Under the pieces are notes generated by a model. The model did not search any database, was not told where the DNA came from, and saw only the letters and a list, made by a program, of their open reading frames with translations. From Flavobacteriales bacterium (GTDB taxonomy: Bacteria > Bacteroidota > Bacteroidia > Flavobacteriales_C > GCA-002722245), in assembly GCA_023251095.1 (NCBI GenBank), contig JAHEZL010000003.1, forward strand, positions 124,001-188,000: 64,000 bases of DNA, read 5' to 3'. Positions 41,819 to 50,059 of the stretch are shown piece after piece. The stretch's first letter is position 1. Every line of letters starts with the position of its first letter. The translations under genes and the position numbers were made by a program.

Positions 41819-44143
41819 CTATTGAAACACTACTTCCATTTCAACTCTTCTGTTTTTCTGTCTTCCTTCAGGAGTTTTGTTATCGGCAATTGGTTTTGTA
41901 GAACCATAGAATTCTACAATAATTCTGCTGATGTCAACTCCTTTTTCAGATAAGTATTTCGCAACGGCTTCTGTTCTGTCTTTAGATAATTTCAGGTTCT
42001 TTTTAGCATCACCTGCATTATCCGTATGTCCTGCAACACGCAATTTCCATGTAGGTTTTTTCACCAACAATGCCGCCAACTCATCCAAAGAAGTGAAAGA
42101 TTCTGCTTTGATAATGGCTTTTGAAGTTTCAAATTCCAGGTTTTGGAAAGCAGTATTTAAAATTTCCTCTTCTTCTTTTTTCAATTCCGGACAACCTTTG
42201 TTAGATGCAGGTCCGGCTGTTTTCGGACATTCATCTTCTTTGTCGATTACACCGTCTCTGTCTTCGTCGCCGAAAGGACAACCTTGGTTTTCAATCGGTC
42301 CCGCTTCAGTAACGCAGCTATCCTGATTGTCATACAATCCGTCTTTGTCGGTGTCAGGACAACCGTTGTGCTCTTTCGGTCCGGCCAGATCAGGACAAGA
42401 ATCTAATTTATTGATGATAGAATCTCCGTCGTTGTCAGGACAACCATTGAATTTAATCAATCCTTTTTCGTCAGGACACTCATCTTTTTTGTCGATGACT
42501 TTATCACCGTCTCTATCCGGACAGCCGTAGAATTCTTTCAATCCCGGCTCTGTCGGACAGTCGTCTTTTTGGTCTTCAATACCATCTTTATCTGTATCAG
42601 GACAACCTTTGAATTCTTTTACACCGGGGATTTTCGGACAAACATCGTCCTTATCAGGAATGCTGTCACCATCGGTATCAGGACAACCTTTGAAAGCCCA
42701 TAAACCTTTAACATCATCGCAGATATCCACTTTGTCGGAAACATGGTCATCATCACCGTCACTTTTCTTGTAGTGTAGAGAAGAAACTTTAACTCCGAAA
42801 AACACATCCATGCCCTGGGTGTTTAGAAACAAAGGATTCAAAGAGCTGGTGCCCACAAAGAAAGGACCTATCATGGCGCTGGCTCCTATTTTATATCCTG
42901 TTGTTGTGTTGTAGCTCATTGGCACATACAATCCGAACCATTTGTAATCCCAACGAGGAGCGATAGAGTAGGTGCTGGTTTCGTGGATTTGATTTGCATT
43001 AGCGCTAAAGCGGAAAGCCTGATAAGCTGTGAAATTCACAAAGAAAGTTTTCCAGATATGGTAATCTACCTGAAAAGAGAACACGGTTGGTAAACTCATG
43101 TTATAAGTTGCAGGAACTGCAGTAGTGGTGAAAGATGCAGATAAGATACTGTCAATCTGAACCGGATTGGTTGGATTTAATCCCTGAGCTTTCCAGTGGC
43201 TGATGGTTGGATTAAAATCCTTGCTGTAAGTACCGCTTTTATAAGTAATGGCACCAACATCCAATAAGGAAGCACCAATTCTTAATTTGTATTTGTTTTC
43301 GTCTCTGGATGCATTTTGTACGCCATCCATTTCGTAAGTGTATTTTTCGCTGTGAGGTCTCCATTCGTAAACAAAGCCGATGTCACCTCCCAAACCTAAA
43401 GCCGCTCCTGCAGCAAAGGGATTAAACATACTTGCACCCGGATTTTCTAAGCCTGCCGAATGTCCGTAAGAAAATCTATCGCCTACTAATGACACGGTTG
43501 AATCGGCTTCAACAGTAATTTGTGTTGGGTGTATGTCAACATGTGTTTCAGCAATTCCTTGTAGTAATTTAAGTCGGAGACCACCTTTAAAATAATGGTG
43601 TTTGGTGCGGTAGATCTCTCTTCCGTAAGACACACCGTATTCAGCCCACGCCATGGTTTTTATGTTTATACCCTTGTTTACCAAAGCCAATCCCCAAATC
43701 TGAGGATCAGTATATTGTTGGTAAATGGTTTGAATTAATTTAGGATCAACATCATCAATATTCATCATAAAACGAACCTTTGATGTAAAGGCAAAGGAGT
43801 TTTTTTCGTTTGCCGTGAACATGAAAGAGGGGCCGAGTATTTGTGTGGACGTAAATATTGATTTAGGCGCGCTGCTGGTGTCATTGTCCAGATAAATGTA
43901 TTTAAAAGAAGGATTGTTGATGTCGGTTAAAAACCCCGGTTTCATTATGAAATAGTTGTTTTGAACGTTTGTGTTAGCGCCTAGCAGGAGGATGTCTAAT
44001 TTATAGCGGTTGTCCACAATGGATGCGGGTTGTAAATCAATACCGTTAACACCTGAATAGTTACTGTTCAGATAGCCTGAAAAGTCTTGTGCTTTTGAAG
44101 TAAGAGAAATTACTACAAAGAGTAAGAGGATTATTTTTTTCAT
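41819..44143 (-). CDS. Outer-membrane protein: DUF5723-like barrel, TSP3 repeats, OmpA domain
   Basis: This is a 774-residue exported protein (signal peptide ending SLTSKAQ). The first 450 residues, beta-strand-rich with SNYSGVNGIDLQPASIVDNRYKLDI at the start, look like a DUF5723-type outer-membrane barrel. Residues about 460-650 hold seven or so thrombospondin type 3 calcium-type repeats, such as CPDTDGDSIPDKDDVCP. The C-terminal OmpA domain, about 660-774, contains VAGHTDNAGDAKKNLKLSKDR for peptidoglycan binding. It would bridge the outer membrane and cell wall. It is coupled to the catalytically dead hydrolase at 40817. Confidence 0.82.
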   Translation of the reverse strand: MKKIILLLFVVISLTSKAQDFSGYLNSNYSGVNGIDLQPASIVDNRYKLDILLLGANTNVQNNYFIMKPGFLTDINNPSFKYIYLDNDTSSAPKSIFTSTQILGPSFMFTANEKNSFAFTSKVRFMMNIDDVDPKLIQTIYQQYTDPQIWGLALVNKGINIKTMAWAEYGVSYGREIYRTKHHYFKGGLRLKLLQGIAETHVDIHPTQITVEADSTVSLVGDRFSYGHSAGLENPGASMFNPFAAGAALGLGGDIGFVYEWRPHSEKYTYEMDGVQNASRDENKYKLRIGASLLDVGAITYKSGTYSKDFNPTISHWKAQGLNPTNPVQIDSILSASFTTTAVPATYNMSLPTVFSFQVDYHIWKTFFVNFTAYQAFRFSANANQIHETSTYSIAPRWDYKWFGLYVPMSYNTTTGYKIGASAMIGPFFVGTSSLNPLFLNTQGMDVFFGVKVSSLHYKKSDGDDDHVSDKVDICDDVKGLWAFKGCPDTDGDSIPDKDDVCPKIPGVKEFKGCPDTDKDGIEDQKDDCPTEPGLKEFYGCPDRDGDKVIDKKDECPDEKGLIKFNGCPDNDGDSIINKLDSCPDLAGPKEHNGCPDTDKDGLYDNQDSCVTEAGPIENQGCPFGDEDRDGVIDKEDECPKTAGPASNKGCPELKKEEEEILNTAFQNLEFETSKAIIKAESFTSLDELAALLVKKPTWKLRVAGHTDNAGDAKKNLKLSKDRTEAVAKYLSEKGVDISRIIVEFYGSTKPIADNKTPEGRQKNRRVEMEVVFQ

Positions 44144-44285
44144 TTGTAAAAAGTAAAGTAAAACCCGATTTATGAGTTGCGAAGATAAAAAAAAATGGAT
44201 ACTGAAACAGGGTTCAGGGCAAAAACAGTTTAAGCCAAGAGATTCGTTATAAAGGGCCTGGCGTTATAAAACGGAAACAGGCAGC

Positions 44286-45935
44286 TTACTTTATCAGTTT
44301 TCGGATTTGAGAAAGTCGTTTTTTGTGGTAATCGATATCTTTCGTCATTTTCTCCACTTTCTCCAAAAGATCTACCAGCATTGGGTTGTCTTTTTTCGTG
44401 TGTTTGAAAAAGCCGAGGTTGTTTTCAAATTTCGCTTTTTCTTCTTCCAGTTTTGAAATTTGATCTTTGGAATAGTACAATTCTTTGTTCAGGAGATCAA
44501 CATTATTGATTTCCTTATATGCGGCTATTTTAATGGCAAAACGCAGATCGAGAATTTCTTTTTTGTCCATTCCTGTTGCGCTGAGCTTTTCAAGCACCTT
44601 TTCATTAAAGAGGTTGTTGGCATCAACAGAAAGATTTCTAACGTGGTCATCCAGTAAATACCATTGTTTGATAATGTTGAGGACTTCCTCTTTATCGTTG
44701 GTATTTTGCAGCTGATCAATGAGGTTTTTCTTTCCGGAAAGAGATTGTTCAATGTTTACTTTTTCCTGATCTTTTGTTTTTCTCAATTCAACAAAAAATA
44801 GGTTGCAGGTATCCTGAAATTTTTTCCAGAGTTTCTGTTCGTCGCGGGGATGGGCTTGTCCGATATTTTTCCAGTTGCGTTGCAGCTGAGTAAGCATTCG
44901 CGTTTTTTCTTCGTTGCCTCCTTTGGTGTCGGCTACAATCTGAGCAGCTTTATCGCAAAGATTTAATTTTTCATTTTTGTTTTTTTTGTGTTCGTCTTTC
45001 AGTGATTCATAAAAAGCTGATTTTTCTTTGAAAAACTGATCACAGGCCGCTTTATATTTGTCCCACAGAGCAGAAGAATCTCCTTTTGGAACATGGCCGG
45101 TTTGTTTCCATTCTTTTTGTTTTTCAATGATTAAATCGGTTTTTGCTTTCCACTGTCTTTCCTTTGTTGTAGGCTCCTCAACAAGGTTTGTGATAAAGCT
45201 GAGGATAGCTTCTTTTTTAGTGAGGTTTTCTTTTTCCTGGTTTTTTGAAGCTTCTTTTTTCTCGGCCAGTTTATCAATTACCTTTTGAGAGCTATCTTTA
45301 AATTTCTGCCAGAATTCATCCTGAGATTCTCTTTTCACCGGACCGGTATCGAACCATTTTTTTTGAAGTACGCGAAAGCTGTCTCCTAAATTATTTTCCT
45401 TGCTGAGTAATTCGGTGAGTTGGGTGAGTATTTCCTCTTTTATTTGCTGATTGCGTTTAAAATCGTGGTCTTTTATCGCTTTGTATAAATTGAGATTGTA
45501 ATTAAAATCTTCCAACAACTTATGGAATTGTTGATTCAATTGGCGTACGGAAGAAGAGTTGTTGTCATCAATCACACTCCATTCATTTTGAAGCTCTTTC
45601 TTTATCTGAATGGCTTTGCCGATTTCCTGTTCGTTTTGAATAAGGTCTTGTAATCGGGCAACCAGAGTTTTTTTTGCACTAACAACCTCTTCTTTTTTCT
45701 TGTCGGCTGCAGCTTTTTCGTTCGACAGCTTGATTTGAAAGTGATTGATTAGTTTTTCGAATTCTGTTTTTTGGGCAGCCAGAATTTCTTTTGAAGGATT
45801 TTCTTCCTCGCTGTTTTCAATAGCGGCGGTGCTTTCCAGGAATTCGTTCTTTAATGATTCTATCGTGTTTTCCTGTCCGATCAAAGAGTCGGACGCAAGG
45901 ATAGTCTCAATTTTTTTTAAAATTTCGTTGGTCAT
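44286..45935 (-). CDS. DUF349 domain protein
   Basis: This is a 549-residue helical cytoplasmic protein with at least four DUF349 repeats. Each is centred on a Trp-x-x-x-G or similar pattern followed by W/F-x-x-F: KKWFDTGPVKRESQDEFWQKF near residue 190, KEWKQTGHVPKGDSSALWDKY near 270, RNWKNIGQAHPRDEQKLWKKF near 350, plus a weaker first copy near 130. The biochemical role of the family is, as far as I know, not established. It stands alone between the envelope genes and has no signal peptide. Confidence 0.85.
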   Translation of the reverse strand: MTNEILKKIETILASDSLIGQENTIESLKNEFLESTAAIENSEEENPSKEILAAQKTEFEKLINHFQIKLSNEKAAADKKKEEVVSAKKTLVARLQDLIQNEQEIGKAIQIKKELQNEWSVIDDNNSSSVRQLNQQFHKLLEDFNYNLNLYKAIKDHDFKRNQQIKEEILTQLTELLSKENNLGDSFRVLQKKWFDTGPVKRESQDEFWQKFKDSSQKVIDKLAEKKEASKNQEKENLTKKEAILSFITNLVEEPTTKERQWKAKTDLIIEKQKEWKQTGHVPKGDSSALWDKYKAACDQFFKEKSAFYESLKDEHKKNKNEKLNLCDKAAQIVADTKGGNEEKTRMLTQLQRNWKNIGQAHPRDEQKLWKKFQDTCNLFFVELRKTKDQEKVNIEQSLSGKKNLIDQLQNTNDKEEVLNIIKQWYLLDDHVRNLSVDANNLFNEKVLEKLSATGMDKKEILDLRFAIKIAAYKEINNVDLLNKELYYSKDQISKLEEEKAKFENNLGFFKHTKKDNPMLVDLLEKVEKMTKDIDYHKKRLSQIRKLIK

Positions 45936-45985
45936 GATTATAACTTACTGTTGCTAAATTTATTAGAAAACATCCGAATATAAAA

Positions 45986-47173
45986 TCATTCGGCAAATAA
46001 ATTTACCAGCTCATCCACATGGAAGAAGCTGCCGCGAATAGAATTGGAGAGAATAATGATGGTACCGTGTGCTTCGGGAACCCTTATGAATAATGATTTG
46101 TAGCCCTTCCACCAACCGCTGTGATATACTATTTGTTTAAAATTTTCATTGCTGCGCAATCTCCATCCCAATCCATAGGATCCGCCATGTGTTTCTGCTT
46201 TTTCATGTGGAGTGAAGGCAATATCCAGTAAACGTTTGGGTACCAGCTTGCAATCGTAGAGGGCCTGATCAAATTTCAGCAAGTCGTAAACATTGGAATA
46301 CATTCCTTTGTCGCCCACTACTCCGTCAAGGTAATCATAGTAAAGCGGGCGTAGGTCTCCAAGATGTCCGTAGGTAGCATTGATCAGTTCGGTTCTGTTT
46401 TGATTATTAAAAATACGGGTGTTTTCCATACCTGTCGGCAGGAAAATAGAATCACGCATGTATGTTTCGTAAGGCATTTTTGAAATGTGTTCAATGATAG
46501 AGGCCAGTACTAAATAATTGGTGTTGTTGTAATAAAAATGGGAATTCGGTCGCGCACTTTTAACGCCATGCTCTTTAAACAATCTCAAAACATCCTGATT
46601 GGTAATACTTCCTTCGGTATAGCCCCAGTGTTCATCGGTAAAGTACATGTAGTTGGGTAAGCCTGAGAAATGGGATAAAAGCATTTCAACGGTAATGCCG
46701 GGAAAGCTGAATTCGGGCAGTATTTGATTGACGGTGTCGGTTAAAGCTAACTTCCCCTGACTGATTAATCTGAGGATAGCGAAAGAGGTGAAAGGTTTTG
46801 TTGCCGATGCCAGTTGAAAAGTGGAAGTCATGCAAATACTGTCGTTTTTACGTTTGTAGTTGCCTAAACCTTGGCATGATTCGTAATAAATATTATCGTC
46901 CTTGGCGATGAGGATGGTTCCGCTGAAAAAACTATTGTCGAGATGATTTTCAAAAAACTCTTTTATTTTTCGGGCCATGGCACTGTCAACGGGTACCGGC
47001 TCATGAAATACGGGCACTTCTTCTATGTCTGATTTTCTAGTGTTTGAGGCAGTTCCGGTAGCGGATTCTTCGCCACAAGAAACTACAAATAAGCACATGA
47101 AAAACAGTGCCGATGAAAGGATGATTTTATTAAAAAACAGAATTCTATTAATACCTTTGCTCAAGTGGAACAA
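45986..47173 (-). CDS. Serine hydrolase lipoprotein (class C beta-lactamase family)
   Basis: This 395-residue lipoprotein has lipobox VVSC (Cys33). The start is a TTG at 47173; an in-frame TAA lies three codons upstream, and the next Met falls inside the signal peptide. The active-site SxxK is intact as Ser123-Ala-Thr-Lys126 (LASATKPFT). YNN follows in SHFYYNNTNYL near residue 223, and the HxG-type motif is YHSGWWKG near 365. Family members act as D,D-peptidases, esterases or beta-lactamases. The anchored periplasmic location fits peptide or cell-wall substrates, but the activity is not determined. It is a paralogue of the defective copy at 40817. Confidence 0.87.
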   Translation of the reverse strand: MFHLSKGINRILFFNKIILSSALFFMCLFVVSCGEESATGTASNTRKSDIEEVPVFHEPVPVDSAMARKIKEFFENHLDNSFFSGTILIAKDDNIYYESCQGLGNYKRKNDSICMTSTFQLASATKPFTSFAILRLISQGKLALTDTVNQILPEFSFPGITVEMLLSHFSGLPNYMYFTDEHWGYTEGSITNQDVLRLFKEHGVKSARPNSHFYYNNTNYLVLASIIEHISKMPYETYMRDSIFLPTGMENTRIFNNQNRTELINATYGHLGDLRPLYYDYLDGVVGDKGMYSNVYDLLKFDQALYDCKLVPKRLLDIAFTPHEKAETHGGSYGLGWRLRSNENFKQIVYHSGWWKGYKSLFIRVPEAHGTIIILSNSIRGSFFHVDELVNLFAE

Positions 47174-47218
47174 TATTTGTTAATTCACATCGGTAAATCT
47201 AAATCATAAAATTTTCAG

Positions 47219-48613
47219 ATGAAAAGCATTTACTTTTATTTTACTATCGTTTTGATGTTAATAATTTTTGGCTGTAACGGTTCGAAAAGCTTAACAAAAA
47301 AAGGTAGCAAGCTCTCAGAAGCGGGCATGTACAAAGAAGCTTCTGAATATTTTATGCGTGCTTTGTCCGCCCGACCTGATTATGTGGATGCGCAGGTTGG
47401 ATTGAAATTCAGTGGACAAAAAGCAATTGATGCTCAGGAATCTGCTTTTTTTCAGGCGTATACCGGCGGTGATAAAAAAACTGCGGTATATACTTATCTC
47501 GATATGAAAAATTTCAGAGACAGGGTGCTGGCAATGAAAGTTGAAGTAAGTTATCCTGCTCAGTACGAAGATGATTTCCAGCAGGTGAAAGGCGAATATC
47601 TCGATGAAAGATTTGCTCAGGCGAATACGCTTTTAGGAAATGAGGATTTCGGAAGTGCTGAAGTTATTTTCAATGAAATCATTCAGATTCAACCCGATTA
47701 TAAAGATGTAGAATCGCTTAAAAAATACGCGCACATTGAACCTATATACAGGAAAGGTGTGGAGGCAATGAAAAGAGAGAAAAACCGACAAGCCTATTAT
47801 TCTTTTCAAAGTGTAGTGCAGCAGCAGGAAGACTACAAAGATGCAAAGTCGCTGATGCAGCAGGCTTTGCAGGAGGCGCAGTACACTGTTGCTCTTCTTC
47901 CCTTTGAAAATGTGAGTTATGAAAGAGGTGCTTCCGATAATATTTCGGCAAAAGTTTTGAATGATGTATTGCAAAATAAAGGGCCTTTTTTAAAAGTAAT
48001 CGACCGTCAGAATCTGGATTTTTTGCTCAAAGAACAAAAGCTGGCCATGATTGGTGTGGTGGATGAAAATACTGCTGCCAATGCAGGAAATATCATTGGC
48101 GCAAAAGCGGTGCTGATTGGAAAAGTATTGGAGGTTAAAGTATCGGAATCACCTGTGATTTCACAAAGAATCAAAGGTTATGAATCTTATCTGATCAGAA
48201 AACTGAACACGCAAACCGGACAATATTACAACGAAACTGCTTACAAAAAAGTGATTTACACCGACTATTCAGGCAGCCGACAAGTAAGCTGTTCTTTTCA
48301 GTACAAGCTGATATCGGCTGAAACAGGCGAGATTTTGCTTTCTAATATTGTGTCGCATACAGAAAGCAGTAACGTTCATTATGCCTATTATGATGGTGAT
48401 TACAACTTGTTGTGTCCGGGCACGTGGCAATCGCAAACACAAAGCAGCACAGGAGATGTCATTCATAATGGATTTTTTGAGAAACAGCAACTGGCTGCTC
48501 TTTTTAAGGCCTCCAAAGTATTGGCGTCTAAAGATGCTTTGTTGTCCACTATTTACGATAAAATAGGCAGTACTGCTGCCAGAGCTGTTTATAGCTATAA
48601 TCCTGAAAACTGA
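47219..48613 (+). CDS. TPR lipoprotein with a CsgG-like domain
   Basis: This is a 464-residue lipoprotein with lipobox IFGC (Cys19). TPR-like helical repeats (GSKLSEAGMYKEASEYFMRAL, GNEDFGSAEVIFNEIIQIQPDY) fill about residues 25-215. From about 220 comes a CsgG-type domain: VALLPFENVSYERGASDNISAKVLNDVL, then FLKVIDRQNLDFLLKEQKL and AKAVLIGKVLEV. CsgG forms the outer-membrane channel for curli export, and CsgG-like lipoproteins occur in other envelope machines. It starts a probable operon with the LPP20-like gene (1-base overlap) and the long-helix gene. No other curli genes are nearby. Confidence 0.75.
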   Translation: MKSIYFYFTIVLMLIIFGCNGSKSLTKKGSKLSEAGMYKEASEYFMRALSARPDYVDAQVGLKFSGQKAIDAQESAFFQAYTGGDKKTAVYTYLDMKNFRDRVLAMKVEVSYPAQYEDDFQQVKGEYLDERFAQANTLLGNEDFGSAEVIFNEIIQIQPDYKDVESLKKYAHIEPIYRKGVEAMKREKNRQAYYSFQSVVQQQEDYKDAKSLMQQALQEAQYTVALLPFENVSYERGASDNISAKVLNDVLQNKGPFLKVIDRQNLDFLLKEQKLAMIGVVDENTAANAGNIIGAKAVLIGKVLEVKVSESPVISQRIKGYESYLIRKLNTQTGQYYNETAYKKVIYTDYSGSRQVSCSFQYKLISAETGEILLSNIVSHTESSNVHYAYYDGDYNLLCPGTWQSQTQSSTGDVIHNGFFEKQQLAALFKASKVLASKDALLSTIYDKIGSTAARAVYSYNPEN

Positions 48614-50001
48614 TGATGAGAATTTTTACCATAGGTTTATGTCTTTTTTTTGTAGCCTGTACTTCAGCAAAGAAAACTGAAAGCGCTGATAACAAAAGTG
48701 AAAATAAAACGATGCCCGAGTGGGTGAATATTCGACCGATTTCTACCGAATATTATATAGGTATAGGTTCTGCTTCTAAAAAAAACTTCCCTTCCGATTT
48801 TCGTGAAGCTGCCCGAAAAAATGCTTTGAATAATTTAGCCGGTGAAATTTCGGTCACCATTTCTTCGCAGTCGGTATTGTCGCAACTGGAAACCGATAAT
48901 AAATACAAAGAAGACTTTCAACAAAACATACGGGTGAATGTAAATCAGCAAATTGAAGGATTTGATGAAGTGGATACTTATGAAAGCAAAGATTTTTACT
49001 GGACTTACTATCGCTTATCCAAAGCCGATTATCTGGAGCGCAAACTCAAACAGGTAAAAGATGCAGTGAATCAGGGGAAAGATTTTTTAATCAAGGCCCG
49101 TGAGTATAAAAATCTAATGCGATATAAAGAAGCCTTGTTGGCTTATATATCCGGAATTGATAAAATCACTGCTTATCTCGATCAATCGCTGGAAACCGAT
49201 TTGGACGGCCAGAAGATATATCTGGGAAATGAGCTTTTTAACGGCTATCGTTCTTTGTTGAATCAAATAGTAATTGATGCCGAGGTGGAGGTTTACCGCA
49301 TTAAAATGGGAAATTCAGGGAGCATTAAGTTTTCAGTGAAAACTTCCGATGGAAAGGCTTTGGTTGGAATTCCCATTACAGTAGAGGTAAAAAAACGCTT
49401 GCATTCATACTCTGATATGGTTTCTGATGCTTCAGGAATGTTAACTGTGGATATAGGCAAGGTATCACGACAAACGGTGGAGCAGTATATCAACGTGCAG
49501 GTAAATATTAAACAGCTGATTAAAGAGGCTTCAGTAGGATCCGTTGTTACAAAGGTTTTAGGTACTGTAAATACTTCTCCTGAAAAAATAAATATTGAGG
49601 TTCAGCCGGTGTTTGTATTGATTAAATCGGTGGAAAAAAATAACGGACAAACTTTGTCCAAAACGATGCTGGATCTGGCCTTGAGAGAAGGATTGGCTGC
49701 AAATGGTTTTATTGCTGTGAGTGCCATTGAAAAAGCCGATTTGATTGTAGAGATCTCAGCTGAATCAACCGATGCGGGAGTGGTGAGTGAGATGAACACG
49801 CAGTTTTATTCTTCTACTTTAAATGCAATTGTTGTTTTTAAAAACAAGAGCACTTCTAATGAAATTTTTCAAACCGGATTGCATTCTATAAAAGGAGCGC
49901 AGCTTTCTTTTGAAAAAGCATCGGAAGACGCTTACATCAAAGCATCCAAAAAAATGAAATTGTCAGTGGTGGATGATTTCGTTAAAGTCTACTCTGAATA
50001 G
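48613..50001 (+). CDS. LPP20-like lipoprotein
   Basis: This is a 462-residue lipoprotein with lipobox FVAC (Cys16); the first ATG overlaps the preceding stop codon by one base. The N-terminal part MPEWVNIRPISTEYYIGIGSASK near residue 34, followed by AARKNALNNLAGEISVTISS, matches the LPP20 family (Helicobacter LPP20, Vibrio FlgP). A central domain near 230-300 resembles an immunoglobulin-like fold (GSIKFSVKTSDGKALVGIPITVEV). The C-terminus has ADLIVEISAESTDAG and resembles a CsgG/LpoB-type alpha-beta fold, which is tentative. Together with the gene upstream it suggests an outer-membrane lipoprotein complex. Confidence 0.72.
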   Translation: MMRIFTIGLCLFFVACTSAKKTESADNKSENKTMPEWVNIRPISTEYYIGIGSASKKNFPSDFREAARKNALNNLAGEISVTISSQSVLSQLETDNKYKEDFQQNIRVNVNQQIEGFDEVDTYESKDFYWTYYRLSKADYLERKLKQVKDAVNQGKDFLIKAREYKNLMRYKEALLAYISGIDKITAYLDQSLETDLDGQKIYLGNELFNGYRSLLNQIVIDAEVEVYRIKMGNSGSIKFSVKTSDGKALVGIPITVEVKKRLHSYSDMVSDASGMLTVDIGKVSRQTVEQYINVQVNIKQLIKEASVGSVVTKVLGTVNTSPEKINIEVQPVFVLIKSVEKNNGQTLSKTMLDLALREGLAANGFIAVSAIEKADLIVEISAESTDAGVVSEMNTQFYSSTLNAIVVFKNKSTSNEIFQTGLHSIKGAQLSFEKASEDAYIKASKKMKLSVVDDFVKVYSE

Positions 50002-50059
50002 AAATTTTCCTTATTTTTATCCGGGCTAGCATTTTTATAATTTCTGTTTTTGTAAATCA

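Noticed and set aside
42190-42780. Tandem repeats resembling a repeat array
   Set aside because: They encode TSP3 calcium-type repeats in frame in the OmpA-domain protein; there are no CRISPR-like spacers.
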